A DNA stretch of 64,000 nt from positions 558,001 to 622,000 of the forward strand of contig NZ_CP035310.1 in NCBI RefSeq assembly GCF_004114695.1, written 5' to 3'. The notes under the pieces were generated by a model, which saw only the letters and a program-made list of their open reading frames with translations, ran no database searches and was not told where the DNA came from. A program made the position numbers and the translations under genes. Within the stretch, counting starts at the first letter, position 1. Each line of letters begins with the position of its first letter. The DNA is from Erythrobacter sp. HKB08 (lineage in GTDB: Bacteria > Pseudomonadota > Alphaproteobacteria > Sphingomonadales > Sphingomonadaceae). This document shows positions 34,322-42,682 of the stretch, one piece after another.

Positions 34322-35730
34322 ACCAGCTCCAGCAGCCGGGCGATCTGCAGCCGTGCGCCGGGTTCTATAGCCGACCAGGCCTCGTCGAACGCCTCGCCGC
34401 GCGAGGCGCCGGTTAGTCGCGCGATTGCGCTGGCCAGTGCCTCTTCGCTTTCGACCAGCAGCGGATAGCGTGCGTAGAGCAGGTCAGATTGCAGCGGCGA
34501 GAGGCTGGCGACGATAACCGGCTGGCCGAGGCGCAAGCCATCGGTCATGACGGTCGAGGGCGTGGTGATCGCAGCGGAGAATTCAGCGAGCGCTTCATAA
34601 GGCAGGTCGGCAGGCCAGCGCGTGAAACCCGCCTTAGCGACTGCCTCCTGGAGCCGCTCGCGTTCGCTGCCTGGCACGATGTCGATCTGCGGGTGCGGTC
34701 GCCAGAATATGCGCGACGGGTCCTGCCCGGCCGCCTTGGCTGCATCGGCAACCCATTTGACCAGGCGGCAGTCGAGCCGCGAGCCGTGCTCGGCGAAGGC
34801 GGGGTGCTGCAGGTGCGTGTAGGACGTCAGCAGAGCCCAGTCGCCATTGCCCTGCGAAACCGCGGGTCGCTCGATCGGGATATGCATGCAGCGACCATAG
34901 GCCGGAAGTTTTTCGCCAAGCGCAGCATCGGCCCCGCTCGGGAATTGCGCCACGTCCGACAGTCCGGCGAAGGCCCAGCCGATATTCGTCCCGTGAACTG
35001 CGTGGATCGTGCGGATGCCGCTGGCCTGCATGGCCTGCTCGAGCTGGGAGGTATCGGCATTGCCCGTGTGGGCGAATATCGCGCGCTCGGTCGGCAGCCC
35101 GCTCGCGGCTTGGTGCCACCAGCGTGCATGTGCAGTGCCCAGAGCCATGCGAAAAGCCATGCCAATCCGGTCGCGAAAGGCGATCCTGCCCCGGTAGCCA
35201 CGAGTTTCGCGCAGCCCTCGGGTGAGCAGGGAGATCGCTTGCGGAAGCGCTCCGATTGCAGCGCCCAGCGTTACCGGACGAATGTAAAGCGCGCCTTGCA
35301 GCTGGCCGTCGGGGTCGAAATTGCGAGCGGCGGCCTCGACGCCTGCCGCTGGCCGACCGACAAGGAGAACCTCTTTCTCCGCTACCTCATATTCGGCGAG
35401 CGCACGGCGCAGGTGGCGGGTGCGGGTGCTGTCCTCGGCATGTGCGGCGAAGACCGTCGCACCACGTTCGAGCAATCTGCGTGCCTTGCCCGGCGAAGTG
35501 CCTCCGTGCCGCGCAAGCAGCCACAGGAGGGTGGCGAGCGCGATGATGCTTGCAGCGATCTGGGTAAGCAAGCCGCCGCCCGCCGCGTCGTCGTCGCCAG
35601 TCCCGGCCGGCCCCATGGCGGAATGTGCGGCGAGTTCCAGTCGCCACAGCAGGTCCTCGACCTCGTCGACCGACCGCGTGGTGCGCGCCGTCGCATCGAC
35701 GACCGGGTCGAGAGTGTCGCGCTCAGCCAC
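34318..35730 (-). CDS. uncharacterised polysaccharide-locus protein, GT-B-like C-terminus
   Basis: A 470-residue protein I cannot place in a named family. It has one hydrophobic segment (about residues 55-75, TQIAASIIALATLLWLLARH) and then a region resembling capsule glycosyl- or glycerophospho-transferases: HGTNIGWAFAGLSDV, LLTSYTHLQHPAFA, IFWRPHPQ and a TTPSTVMTDGLRLGQPVIVA donor-site-like block. The start is taken as GTG at 35728-35730, overlapping the pyruvyl transferase stop by eight bases; a TTG at 35757 is an alternative. It is the last gene of the operon with the dehydrogenase and pyruvyl transferase, so transfer of a sugar or substituent is the best guess. Confidence 0.6.
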   Translation of the reverse strand: MAERDTLDPVVDATARTTRSVDEVEDLLWRLELAAHSAMGPAGTGDDDAAGGGLLTQIAASIIALATLLWLLARHGGTSPGKARRLLERGATVFAAHAEDSTRTRHLRRALAEYEVAEKEVLLVGRPAAGVEAAARNFDPDGQLQGALYIRPVTLGAAIGALPQAISLLTRGLRETRGYRGRIAFRDRIGMAFRMALGTAHARWWHQAASGLPTERAIFAHTGNADTSQLEQAMQASGIRTIHAVHGTNIGWAFAGLSDVAQFPSGADAALGEKLPAYGRCMHIPIERPAVSQGNGDWALLTSYTHLQHPAFAEHGSRLDCRLVKWVADAAKAAGQDPSRIFWRPHPQIDIVPGSERERLQEAVAKAGFTRWPADLPYEALAEFSAAITTPSTVMTDGLRLGQPVIVASLSPLQSDLLYARYPLLVESEEALASAIARLTGASRGEAFDEAWSAIEPGARLQIARLLELV

Positions 35731-36772
35731 CGCGCGCCATCGCCGCGATGTCGGCAAAAACCCGCTCCATTGCGCCGCGTCCCTCGGTCACGAACCTTTC
35801 GAGCTTCGCCCGCTCCTCGCCATGCCACTGCGCGGCGCGTTCGAGCAGGGCGTCGTCGATATGCGAGGCGTCGGGGATCGCGCGCCATGGCTCGAGCCCC
35901 GCATCCGCCAGCGTGGCCTCGATCTTGTGCGTGTTCGACCCGAGCGCGAGCAGAGGCGTTCCGGCGGCGAGCGCGAAGATCATCATGTGGAAGCGGCCCG
36001 TCACGATCAGCTCGCGCTCGGCGACAAGCGCGGTGAACTCGTCGCGCTCGTCGGTCTGCATCTGGTAGTCCTGCCACGTCGCGCGCAAGGCATCGCGTGC
36101 ATGGAGCGGGTTGAGCAGCGCCGTCACGCTCGGATCGTAGCGCTTGAGCCAGCGCAGCATCTCCATCGGCGCGAGCGAAAGCTGGACGATCGGCAGCGGC
36201 TCGGCATCGATCGCCCACATCTTGCGATAGAGCGCGAGCGCCTTCGGCCCCTGCACGCTGTCGCAATAGCCGATGCCTTCGCGCGGCTCCCCGGCAAGCG
36301 GCGCATGGTAGAGCGCCAGGTCCGGGATGCGGCGCGGGGTGAAGCCATGCCCCACGAGTTCCGCCTCGCTGGCGCTTTCGCGTACGGTGACGATGTCGAA
36401 ATCGCGCAGCATTTCGAGGCTCTCGGCCGAGTTTTCCTGCCACGTCGAATTGACCAGGAAAGCCTTCTTGCCGCGTTCCTTCGCATAGGGCCCGGCAGCG
36501 AGCAGCGCTTTGCCGGCCGGCCTGTCGTGATGGATCGTGCCCTCGCCGTTGACGATGATGCAGTCCGCCTCGCGGATGGCCGAGCGGACCGCGTCATCCT
36601 CGCGCCAGTTGGCATGGGCAGGCGCGCGCGCGACGATCTCGATGCCGTTCTTCGCGGCCAGCGTGTCGATCGTCTCGATGACGGTGGTGCAGCCGTGGTG
36701 GCGGTCGACCCGCGTATCGTTGAGCAGCACGGCCCGCACCGGGGCTGCGGCGCTGGCGGCTTCGCCCGTCAC
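35723..36772 (-). CDS. polysaccharide pyruvyl transferase family protein
   Basis: A 349-residue protein of the polysaccharide pyruvyl transferase family, which ketalises sugars with pyruvate from phosphoenolpyruvate and adds negative charge to exopolysaccharides. Landmarks are IIVNGEGTIHHDRP, VNSTWQENSAE, TVRESASEAEL and VTGRFHMMIFALAAGTPLLA, the last being the donor-site block. The GTG start at 36770-36772 overlaps the dehydrogenase stop (GTGA); an open frame up to 37660 is a shadow. Some family members act on other substrates, so the pyruvyl activity is an inference. Confidence 0.82.
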   Translation of the reverse strand: MTGEAASAAAPVRAVLLNDTRVDRHHGCTTVIETIDTLAAKNGIEIVARAPAHANWREDDAVRSAIREADCIIVNGEGTIHHDRPAGKALLAAGPYAKERGKKAFLVNSTWQENSAESLEMLRDFDIVTVRESASEAELVGHGFTPRRIPDLALYHAPLAGEPREGIGYCDSVQGPKALALYRKMWAIDAEPLPIVQLSLAPMEMLRWLKRYDPSVTALLNPLHARDALRATWQDYQMQTDERDEFTALVAERELIVTGRFHMMIFALAAGTPLLALGSNTHKIEATLADAGLEPWRAIPDASHIDDALLERAAQWHGEERAKLERFVTEGRGAMERVFADIAAMARGG

Positions 36773-38046
36773 AGCCGGCCGTCGCTCTCTTCCTTGCCGA
36801 AGAGGCCCTTGGCATCGAAGAAGGCCGCGCCGTCCTTGCCATGCTCGCGCACGGCGGCGGCGCCCGCTTCGGCGAACTGGTGGTGTCCGACGGCGAGCAG
36901 GACCGCATCGTAGGCGCCGTTCGCCGGCTTGTCGGCAAGCGGGCGGATGCCGAACTCGTGCTCGGCCTCGTCCGCGTCGACCCACGGATCGTAGACGTCG
37001 ACATCGGCGTGAAATTCCTCGAGCCGGTGAACGACGTCGGCGACCTTGGAATTGCGCAGGTCGGGGCAGTTTTCCTTGAAGGTCAGGCCAAGCACCAGAA
37101 TGCGCGCCCCTGCCACCGGCAAACGCTTCTTGAGCATCAGGTGGACCAGACGGTCGGCGAGATAGTCGGCCATGGAATCGTTCACCCGGCGACCCGCGAG
37201 GATCATTTCGGGGTGATGCCCGACCTGCTGCGCCTTGTGGGTGAGGTAAAAGGGATCGACGCCGATGCAGTGCCCGCCGACGAGGCCCGGGCGGAAAGGC
37301 AGGAAGTTCCACTTTGTGCCCGCCGCTTCGAGCACGTCGCGCGTGTCGATGCCCATCTTGTCGAACAGGATCGCAAGTTCGTTGATCAGCGCGATGTTCA
37401 CGTCGCGCTGGGTGTTCTCGATAACCTTGGCGGCCTCGGCCACTTCGATCGAGCTGGTCTTGTGGGTGCCTGCCGTCACCACTTCGGCATAGAGCGCATC
37501 GACCGCGTCGGCGACGTCCGGGGTGGAGCCGCTGGTCACTTTCACGATGGTGGCGAGGCGCCGCTCCTTGTCGCCCGGATTGATCCGCTCCGGGCTGTAG
37601 CCGGTGAAGAAATCCTCGTTGTGCGTAAGGCCCGAGACCCGCTCGAGCACGGGCACGCAAACCTCGCGCGTCGCGCCCGGATAGACGGTGCTCTCGTAAA
37701 TCACGACGTCGCCTTTCGAGAGCGCGGCGCCGACGGTTTCCGAAGCCCTGACCAGCGGGGTGAGGTCGGGACGGTTTGCATCGTCGATCGGCGTCGGCAC
37801 GGTGACGATGTAGACGCCGCAGTCCTTCAGGTCCGCCGGGTTGCAGCTGAAGGTGAGCTGCGACGCGGCGGCGAGGTCGCCTGCCTCCACCTCGAGCGTC
37901 TCGTCATGGCCTTTCGCGAGGTCGGCAACGCGCTTTTCACGGATGTCGAAACCGACGACCTTGCGCTTCTTGCCGAACTCGACCGCGACCGGCAGGCCGA
38001 CATAGCCGAGCCCGATAACCCCAATCGTCTTGTCTGAAAGGTCCAT
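36769..38046 (-). CDS. UDP-N-acetylhexosamine 6-dehydrogenase (TviB/WbpA type)
   Basis: A 425-residue nucleotide-sugar dehydrogenase. GVIGLGYVGLPVAVEFGKKR starts the Rossmann fold; ESTVYPGATREVCVPVLE and TGYSPERINPGDKERRL mark the TviB/VipA/WbpA branch that oxidises UDP-GlcNAc or UDP-GalNAc. The catalytic cysteine is in VGGHCIGVDPFYLTHKAQ (about Cys260). The ATG at 38044-38046 follows AGGAATTGGTG; the longer frame to 38295 is not needed. First gene of a three-gene minus-strand operon with the pyruvyl transferase. With wecC the locus has two different uronic-acid-forming enzymes. Confidence 0.9.
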   Translation of the reverse strand: MDLSDKTIGVIGLGYVGLPVAVEFGKKRKVVGFDIREKRVADLAKGHDETLEVEAGDLAAASQLTFSCNPADLKDCGVYIVTVPTPIDDANRPDLTPLVRASETVGAALSKGDVVIYESTVYPGATREVCVPVLERVSGLTHNEDFFTGYSPERINPGDKERRLATIVKVTSGSTPDVADAVDALYAEVVTAGTHKTSSIEVAEAAKVIENTQRDVNIALINELAILFDKMGIDTRDVLEAAGTKWNFLPFRPGLVGGHCIGVDPFYLTHKAQQVGHHPEMILAGRRVNDSMADYLADRLVHLMLKKRLPVAGARILVLGLTFKENCPDLRNSKVADVVHRLEEFHADVDVYDPWVDADEAEHEFGIRPLADKPANGAYDAVLLAVGHHQFAEAGAAAVREHGKDGAAFFDAKGLFGKEESDGRL

Positions 38047-38284
38047 GCGACACCAATTCCTAAGCCTGTGGCGCGGCGAGGTGCCGGCGCCCGTATCTAC
38101 GTCGCGCGGTGCCTTGGGGAAGCCCCGCGCCTGCGTCAACCATGCATTCGATCCCGCGCCGCGCAACCGGCAGAGACACTTGACATAAGCGGCCCGCGAA
38201 CCGAAACCCCGCGCGCATTCCGGCCCGGACATGACGTCCGGACCCAGTCGCGCCAGTTTTGCACGGATCGGGCCTTTTTCAGAC

Positions 38285-39679
38285 ATGAAGATCATTCGCA
38301 GCGAGTCTTTTGCCGCTGTTCGCCATGGCTGGGTCGCACTGGCTTTGTTCGCGGCGGTCGTCGCCGTCTTCGGCGGTAGCTCGCGCTTCGACGCGATCCA
38401 GCTGGCCGCCCTGCGCCCGCTTGCGGCGCTGTTCCTGATCCCGGCGATCTATTTCTTCGCGCGCGACCGCGTGGCCGATTTTCGCACGCCGCTGGTCCTG
38501 CTCTTGTTGCTCGCCGGGTGGATGGCGGTGCAGCTGATCCCGCTGCCGCCGGGCATTTGGCAGTCCCTGCCGGGCCGCGGTCCGGAGGCCGAGATGGGCG
38601 CAGCGCTCGGCATGAACGATATCTGGCGGCCGATCTCCATGGTCCCCTCGCGCACGCTCAATGCGCTGGCGAGCCTTATCGTGCCGATAACCGGCTTCCT
38701 CCTCGTCGCGTCGCTCGGCGCGAACAGGCGCACGCTGATCCTGCTGATCGTCGCGATCGGTTCGGCCAATGCCGCGCTCGGCCTGCTGCAGATCGTCGGC
38801 GGCAATCCCGACCCGCTCTATTTCTACGAGATCACCAACCGCGGTTCTCCGGTCGGCTTCTTCGCCAACCACAACCATTCCGCCGTATTGTCCGCGCTGA
38901 CCCTCGTCGCGATCGCCTACAGCATCGCAATGCCGGAAATGGGTTTCAGCGAGGCGCTGCCCCGCATCGGCCTCGGCGCGCTGTTCCTGCTGGTCCTGCT
39001 CGCCGCGCTGGTGGGCGGTTCGCGTGCCGGCCTGCTGACCATGGTCCTGGCGCTGCTGGCGAGCGGTTTCCTGCTGTGGCTCGCAGTGCGGGTTTTCGCG
39101 CACAAGCGCATCCGTCACGGCGGGCAAACCGAAATCCGCCTCAAGGCGCACTGGATCCTGGCGCTCGCGGCAGTCGCGATCGTCGGCATCGTCGCAGTGT
39201 TTATCAGTGCGGATCGCATTCCGGCGCTGGAGCGCGTCGCGGCATCGGGATCGTTCGAGGACCTGCGCTGGGGCCTGCTCCCGACGCTCGGCACGATGAT
39301 CCTGTCCTACGGCCTGCTCGGCAGCGGGTTCGGATCGTTCGAGGAAGTCTATCACATCCACGAACCCGACAGCCTGATGATCTCGTCCTACGTCAACATG
39401 GCGCATAACGACTGGGCCCAGCTGCTGATCGAGGGCGGCATTCCGGCCATTGCGATCCTCGTCGCCTTCTGCCTCTGGCTCTTCCGCACGCTTGCCTCGA
39501 CGCCGTGGAGCGGACCGGCAGGTTTCGGGCGGCTGGTCTTCTGGCTGAGCGTCGGCGCGATCATCGCATTCGGAAGCCTGGTCGACTATCCGCTGCGCGC
39601 GCCGCTGTTCCAGCTGGTCGCGGTCTGGCTCGTCGCGCTGCTGTGCGTGGAGCGAGCCACTTTCAGGGACGGGCGCTAG
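38285..39679 (+). CDS. O-antigen ligase/polymerase family membrane protein
   Basis: A 464-residue inner-membrane protein with about 11-12 hydrophobic segments and the Wzy_C periplasmic loop: GSPVGFFANHNHSAVLSALT, GGSRAGLLTMVLALL and a region around GSGFGSFEEVYHIHEPDSL with NMAHNDWAQLLIEGG, the H-N-D-x-x-x-x-x-x-E pattern of ligases. It may join polymer to lipid A-core or polymerise repeat units; sequence alone does not decide. Two ATGs (38231, 38285) are possible; 38285 gives a normal N-terminus but lacks a clear ribosome-binding site. An inverted repeat CCGGAC-N5-GTCCGG lies at 38225-38241. Confidence 0.86.
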   Translation: MKIIRSESFAAVRHGWVALALFAAVVAVFGGSSRFDAIQLAALRPLAALFLIPAIYFFARDRVADFRTPLVLLLLLAGWMAVQLIPLPPGIWQSLPGRGPEAEMGAALGMNDIWRPISMVPSRTLNALASLIVPITGFLLVASLGANRRTLILLIVAIGSANAALGLLQIVGGNPDPLYFYEITNRGSPVGFFANHNHSAVLSALTLVAIAYSIAMPEMGFSEALPRIGLGALFLLVLLAALVGGSRAGLLTMVLALLASGFLLWLAVRVFAHKRIRHGGQTEIRLKAHWILALAAVAIVGIVAVFISADRIPALERVAASGSFEDLRWGLLPTLGTMILSYGLLGSGFGSFEEVYHIHEPDSLMISSYVNMAHNDWAQLLIEGGIPAIAILVAFCLWLFRTLASTPWSGPAGFGRLVFWLSVGAIIAFGSLVDYPLRAPLFQLVAVWLVALLCVERATFRDGR

Positions 39680-39801
39680 GGACGCCTCGCGCCGCTACGG
39701 CGGCATGCCACGAACAGGGCAGGGCGCTGCTCTGGAAAAACATCTTTGACTATGCCAAGCCGACGGTTAAGGCCGCACGGGAACGGGATTTGAAGGGTCC
39801 G

Positions 39802-40512
39802 ATGACGAGATTTACCAGCAAGTTGATTGCCGCCTTTGCGCTGGCAACGGTCCTGACGGGCTGTGCCAAGGACCGCAGTTTCGGCATGTCTCCCGATATC
39901 GAGGTCGCACAGCTCACCGAACTGCCCGCGCCGGCAGGGGTGACCGCCTATACGGTCGGCTCGCAGGAGCGGATCGAAGTGACCGTGCTCGATGCTGAGC
40001 GCCTGAGCGGCACTTACCTGACCGATGCCGAAGGCTACATCGCCTTCCCGCTCGTCGGCGACCTCTATGTCGGCGGCAAGACGCCCAACCAGGTCGCGCA
40101 GATGATCGCGGACCGGCTGCGCGGCGAATACATCGTCAATCCGCAAGTGCGCGTGCGCCCGGCCGAACTGCCCGTCCCGTCGGTTTCGATCGGCGGCGAG
40201 GTGGAGCAGCCCGGCACTTATCCGGCAGCGACCTCGCAGTCGCTCATTCGCGCGATCAACAATGCCGGCGGCCTGGCGGAATACGCAAAGTCGGACGACG
40301 TGCTGATCATGCGCGTCGTCGAGGGGCAGCGTTACATCGGGGTCTACAACATCGAAGGCATCCAGCGGGGCAATTACGCCGATCCGCTGATCTATCCGGG
40401 CGATATCGTCACCGTCGGCGATTCCCCTTCGCGGCGCACGCTGGATACAATCCTCCAGTTCATCCCGCTGCTTTCGACCAGTGCGATCCTGATCGATCGC
40501 ACATTCAACTGA
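39802..40512 (+). CDS. wza: polysaccharide export outer-membrane lipoprotein (Wza type)
   Basis: A 236-residue Wza/GumB-like export protein. The signal peptide ends in the lipobox VLTGC (Cys20). The Poly_export domain starts near residue 50 (TAYTVGSQERIEVTVLDAER) and is followed by SLBB-type repeats (SVSIGGEVEQPGTYPAATSQ, IYPGDIVTVGDSP). It forms the outer-membrane channel for the polymer. It is shorter than E. coli Wza, as is usual in sphingomonads. It is followed 13 bases later by the Wzc-type kinase gene. Confidence 0.9.
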   Translation: MTRFTSKLIAAFALATVLTGCAKDRSFGMSPDIEVAQLTELPAPAGVTAYTVGSQERIEVTVLDAERLSGTYLTDAEGYIAFPLVGDLYVGGKTPNQVAQMIADRLRGEYIVNPQVRVRPAELPVPSVSIGGEVEQPGTYPAATSQSLIRAINNAGGLAEYAKSDDVLIMRVVEGQRYIGVYNIEGIQRGNYADPLIYPGDIVTVGDSPSRRTLDTILQFIPLLSTSAILIDRTFN

Positions 40513-40525
40513 TCGCGAGGGGTCC

Positions 40526-42682
40526 ATGAACGCGAACACCACCACCGGCGATTACCCGGTCGTAAATCCCGCCCACGAAGGGCCGGGAAGCGATTTCTTC
40601 GGGCTCGACCTGGAACGCTTCTACATCCAGGCGCTCAACCTGAAGTACTGGATCCTCGGCATTCTCGCGCTTGGCCTGCTGGCCGGCGTGGTCGCAACCC
40701 TGCTGGCCACCAATCTCTACCGCTCGACCGCGCGGATCGAGATTTCGCGCGTGGTATCGAATGTTACCGATGCCGAACCGATCGAAATCGAGGGTCGCGG
40801 CGCGGACATCCAGTATTTCAACACGCAGTACGAACTGCTGGAATCGAAATTCCTCGCACAGCGCGTGATCGATGCCGGCAACCTCTCGCGTGACGAGGAA
40901 TTCCTCACCGCTTTCGGTCTCGACGGCGGCGGTGAAGTGTCCGAGAGGCAGATCGAGCGGATCCTCCTGTCCAACGTGACGATCGACCCGGTCCCGAACT
41001 CTAGCCTCGTCGACATTCGTTTCTCCAGCCCGAGCCGCGCGGTTTCGGCCACGCTTGCGAACCTCTGGGCGCAGGAGTTCCTGCAGGCGAACTACGAGAA
41101 GCGCTTCGGAGCGAATATCGAAGCGCGCGAATTCCTCGAAGAACAGATCGAGGAACTGCGCGAGCGGCTGGCGCTGTCCGAGAAGGAATTGATTGATTAC
41201 GCGAACGCCAACGAGATCGTCATTCTCGAGGCGAACCCGGATGGCGAAGGTTCCGAGACTGCCAGCAGCACGCTGGTCGGCGCGGAGCTCGCCTCGCTCA
41301 ACCAGGCTCTCGCCGAAGCGACCGCCCAGCGCATCCAGGCGCAGGCTGCGCTGCGTGCCGGTGCGCGAAACGAATCCGGGGCCCAGGCGACTGCCGCCCT
41401 GCGTTCGCGCCTTGCCGAAGCACAGGCCCAGCTCGCCGAACTGCGCGCGAAATTCGGCCCCGGCTATCCCGAGATCAAGGCGAAGGAAGCCGAAGTCGCA
41501 TCGCTGCGCGAAGCACTGAGCGGCGAAAGCGCGATCGACAACCAGGACGTCCAGGCCGCCTTCCGCAAGGCATCGCTGCAGGAACAGCAGCTGCGTGAAC
41601 GGCTGAACCAGGTGAAGGGCACCTTCCTCGGACAGCAGAACCAGTCGATCCAGTACGGCATCCTCAAGCGCGAGGTCGATACCAACCGCCAGCTCTACGA
41701 AGCTCTCCTGCAGCGCTTCAAGGAGCTGGAAGCTGCCGGTGCGGGCAAGAACAACATGACGTTGATCGACGCGGCCGAACCGGCCGGCGCGCCCTATTCG
41801 CCTTCGCTGATCCGCAACCTGCTCGCCGGCCTCGTGGTCGCGCTGCTTGCCGCGATTGCCCTCGTCTACCTGCGGGAGACGATGGACCAGACGGTGCGCG
41901 ATCCCAACGACGTGCGCCGCCGCCTCGGCCTCGCGCCGATCGGGCTCATCCCGCGCGTCGAGGGTGGCGATATCGTCGAGGATCTCGAACAGCGCAGTTC
42001 GGAACTGTCGGAGGCCTATGCCGCCGCACGCACGAACCTCGCTTTCCTCACGCCGAACGGTGCGCCGCGCGCGATCATGCTGACCTCGACCCGCCCGAAC
42101 GAGGGCAAGTCGATTTCGGCCGTGGCACTCGCGCGCAGCTTCGCCCAGCTCGGCAAGCGCGTGCTGCTGATCGACGCCGACCTTCGCCATTCGGGCCTGT
42201 CGGACTTCATTGGTATCGATGCCGACCCCAAGCATGGCCTGAGCGCTGTGCTGTCGGGCAACAATGGCGACCTCAAGTCCTCGATCATCCCAATCGAGCC
42301 GCACGGGTTCGACTTGCTGCCGACCGGTCACAAGCCGCCGAACCCGGTCGAGCTGCTGGCAACCGATCGCCTCGCCCAGGTCGTGCGCGAAGCGGGCCAG
42401 CACTACGACCAGGTCCTCGTCGACGGTGCCCCGGTCCTCGGCCTTGCCGATGCGCTGGAAGTGTCGAAGGCAGTCGAAGGCGTGATCTACGTCGTCGAAT
42501 CGAACGGCGTGAACATGCGCGCGATCGAAAACGCCCTGTCGCGCCTGCGCTCTGCCAATGCGACCGTCTTCGGCGCGCTGGTGACCAAGCTCGACCAACG
42601 CAACTCGACCTATGGCTACGGCTATGGCTACGGTTACGGCTACGGATATGGCGATGGCGAGGCCGACGAAAAGCCGGCGTAA
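40526..42682 (+). CDS. wzc: Wzc-type polysaccharide co-polymerase/tyrosine kinase
   Basis: A 718-residue fusion of chain-length regulator and BY-kinase. Order: membrane segment near residues 45-65, Wzz domain, long periplasmic coiled coil with GNVR-type C-terminus, second membrane segment near 430-450, then the kinase. Walker A is TSTRPNEGKS (about 520-530) and Walker A' is LLIDADLRHSG (about 546-556). The C-terminal tyrosine cluster is seven Tyr-Gly pairs (about 696-709), the expected autophosphorylation site. It controls polymer length and export with Wza and Wzy. It overlaps the next gene by 29 bases inside the tyrosine repeat. Confidence 0.93.
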   Translation: MNANTTTGDYPVVNPAHEGPGSDFFGLDLERFYIQALNLKYWILGILALGLLAGVVATLLATNLYRSTARIEISRVVSNVTDAEPIEIEGRGADIQYFNTQYELLESKFLAQRVIDAGNLSRDEEFLTAFGLDGGGEVSERQIERILLSNVTIDPVPNSSLVDIRFSSPSRAVSATLANLWAQEFLQANYEKRFGANIEAREFLEEQIEELRERLALSEKELIDYANANEIVILEANPDGEGSETASSTLVGAELASLNQALAEATAQRIQAQAALRAGARNESGAQATAALRSRLAEAQAQLAELRAKFGPGYPEIKAKEAEVASLREALSGESAIDNQDVQAAFRKASLQEQQLRERLNQVKGTFLGQQNQSIQYGILKREVDTNRQLYEALLQRFKELEAAGAGKNNMTLIDAAEPAGAPYSPSLIRNLLAGLVVALLAAIALVYLRETMDQTVRDPNDVRRRLGLAPIGLIPRVEGGDIVEDLEQRSSELSEAYAAARTNLAFLTPNGAPRAIMLTSTRPNEGKSISAVALARSFAQLGKRVLLIDADLRHSGLSDFIGIDADPKHGLSAVLSGNNGDLKSSIIPIEPHGFDLLPTGHKPPNPVELLATDRLAQVVREAGQHYDQVLVDGAPVLGLADALEVSKAVEGVIYVVESNGVNMRAIENALSRLRSANATVFGALVTKLDQRNSTYGYGYGYGYGYGYGDGEADEKPA
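42611..42658 (+). repeat. hexanucleotide tandem repeat coding for the kinase Tyr-Gly tail
   Basis: Seven degenerate TAYGGN units (42611-42652) and one GATGGC unit encode (Tyr-Gly)7-Asp-Gly. The other reading frame of the same repeat offers four in-frame ATGs (42612, 42624, 42648, 42654) for the following gene, so repeat length would affect both proteins. Confidence 0.85.

Noticed and set aside
34489-36913. Long plus-strand frames opposite the pyruvyl transferase and its neighbour
   Set aside because: They are Arg/Ala-rich shadows in a GC-rich region; the minus-strand frames carry family motifs and overlap in operon fashion.
38047-38284. TTGACA at about 38178 as a promoter for the ligase-type gene
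   Set aside because: No acceptable -10 box lies 16-18 bases downstream; the gap surely holds promoters but I cannot place them.
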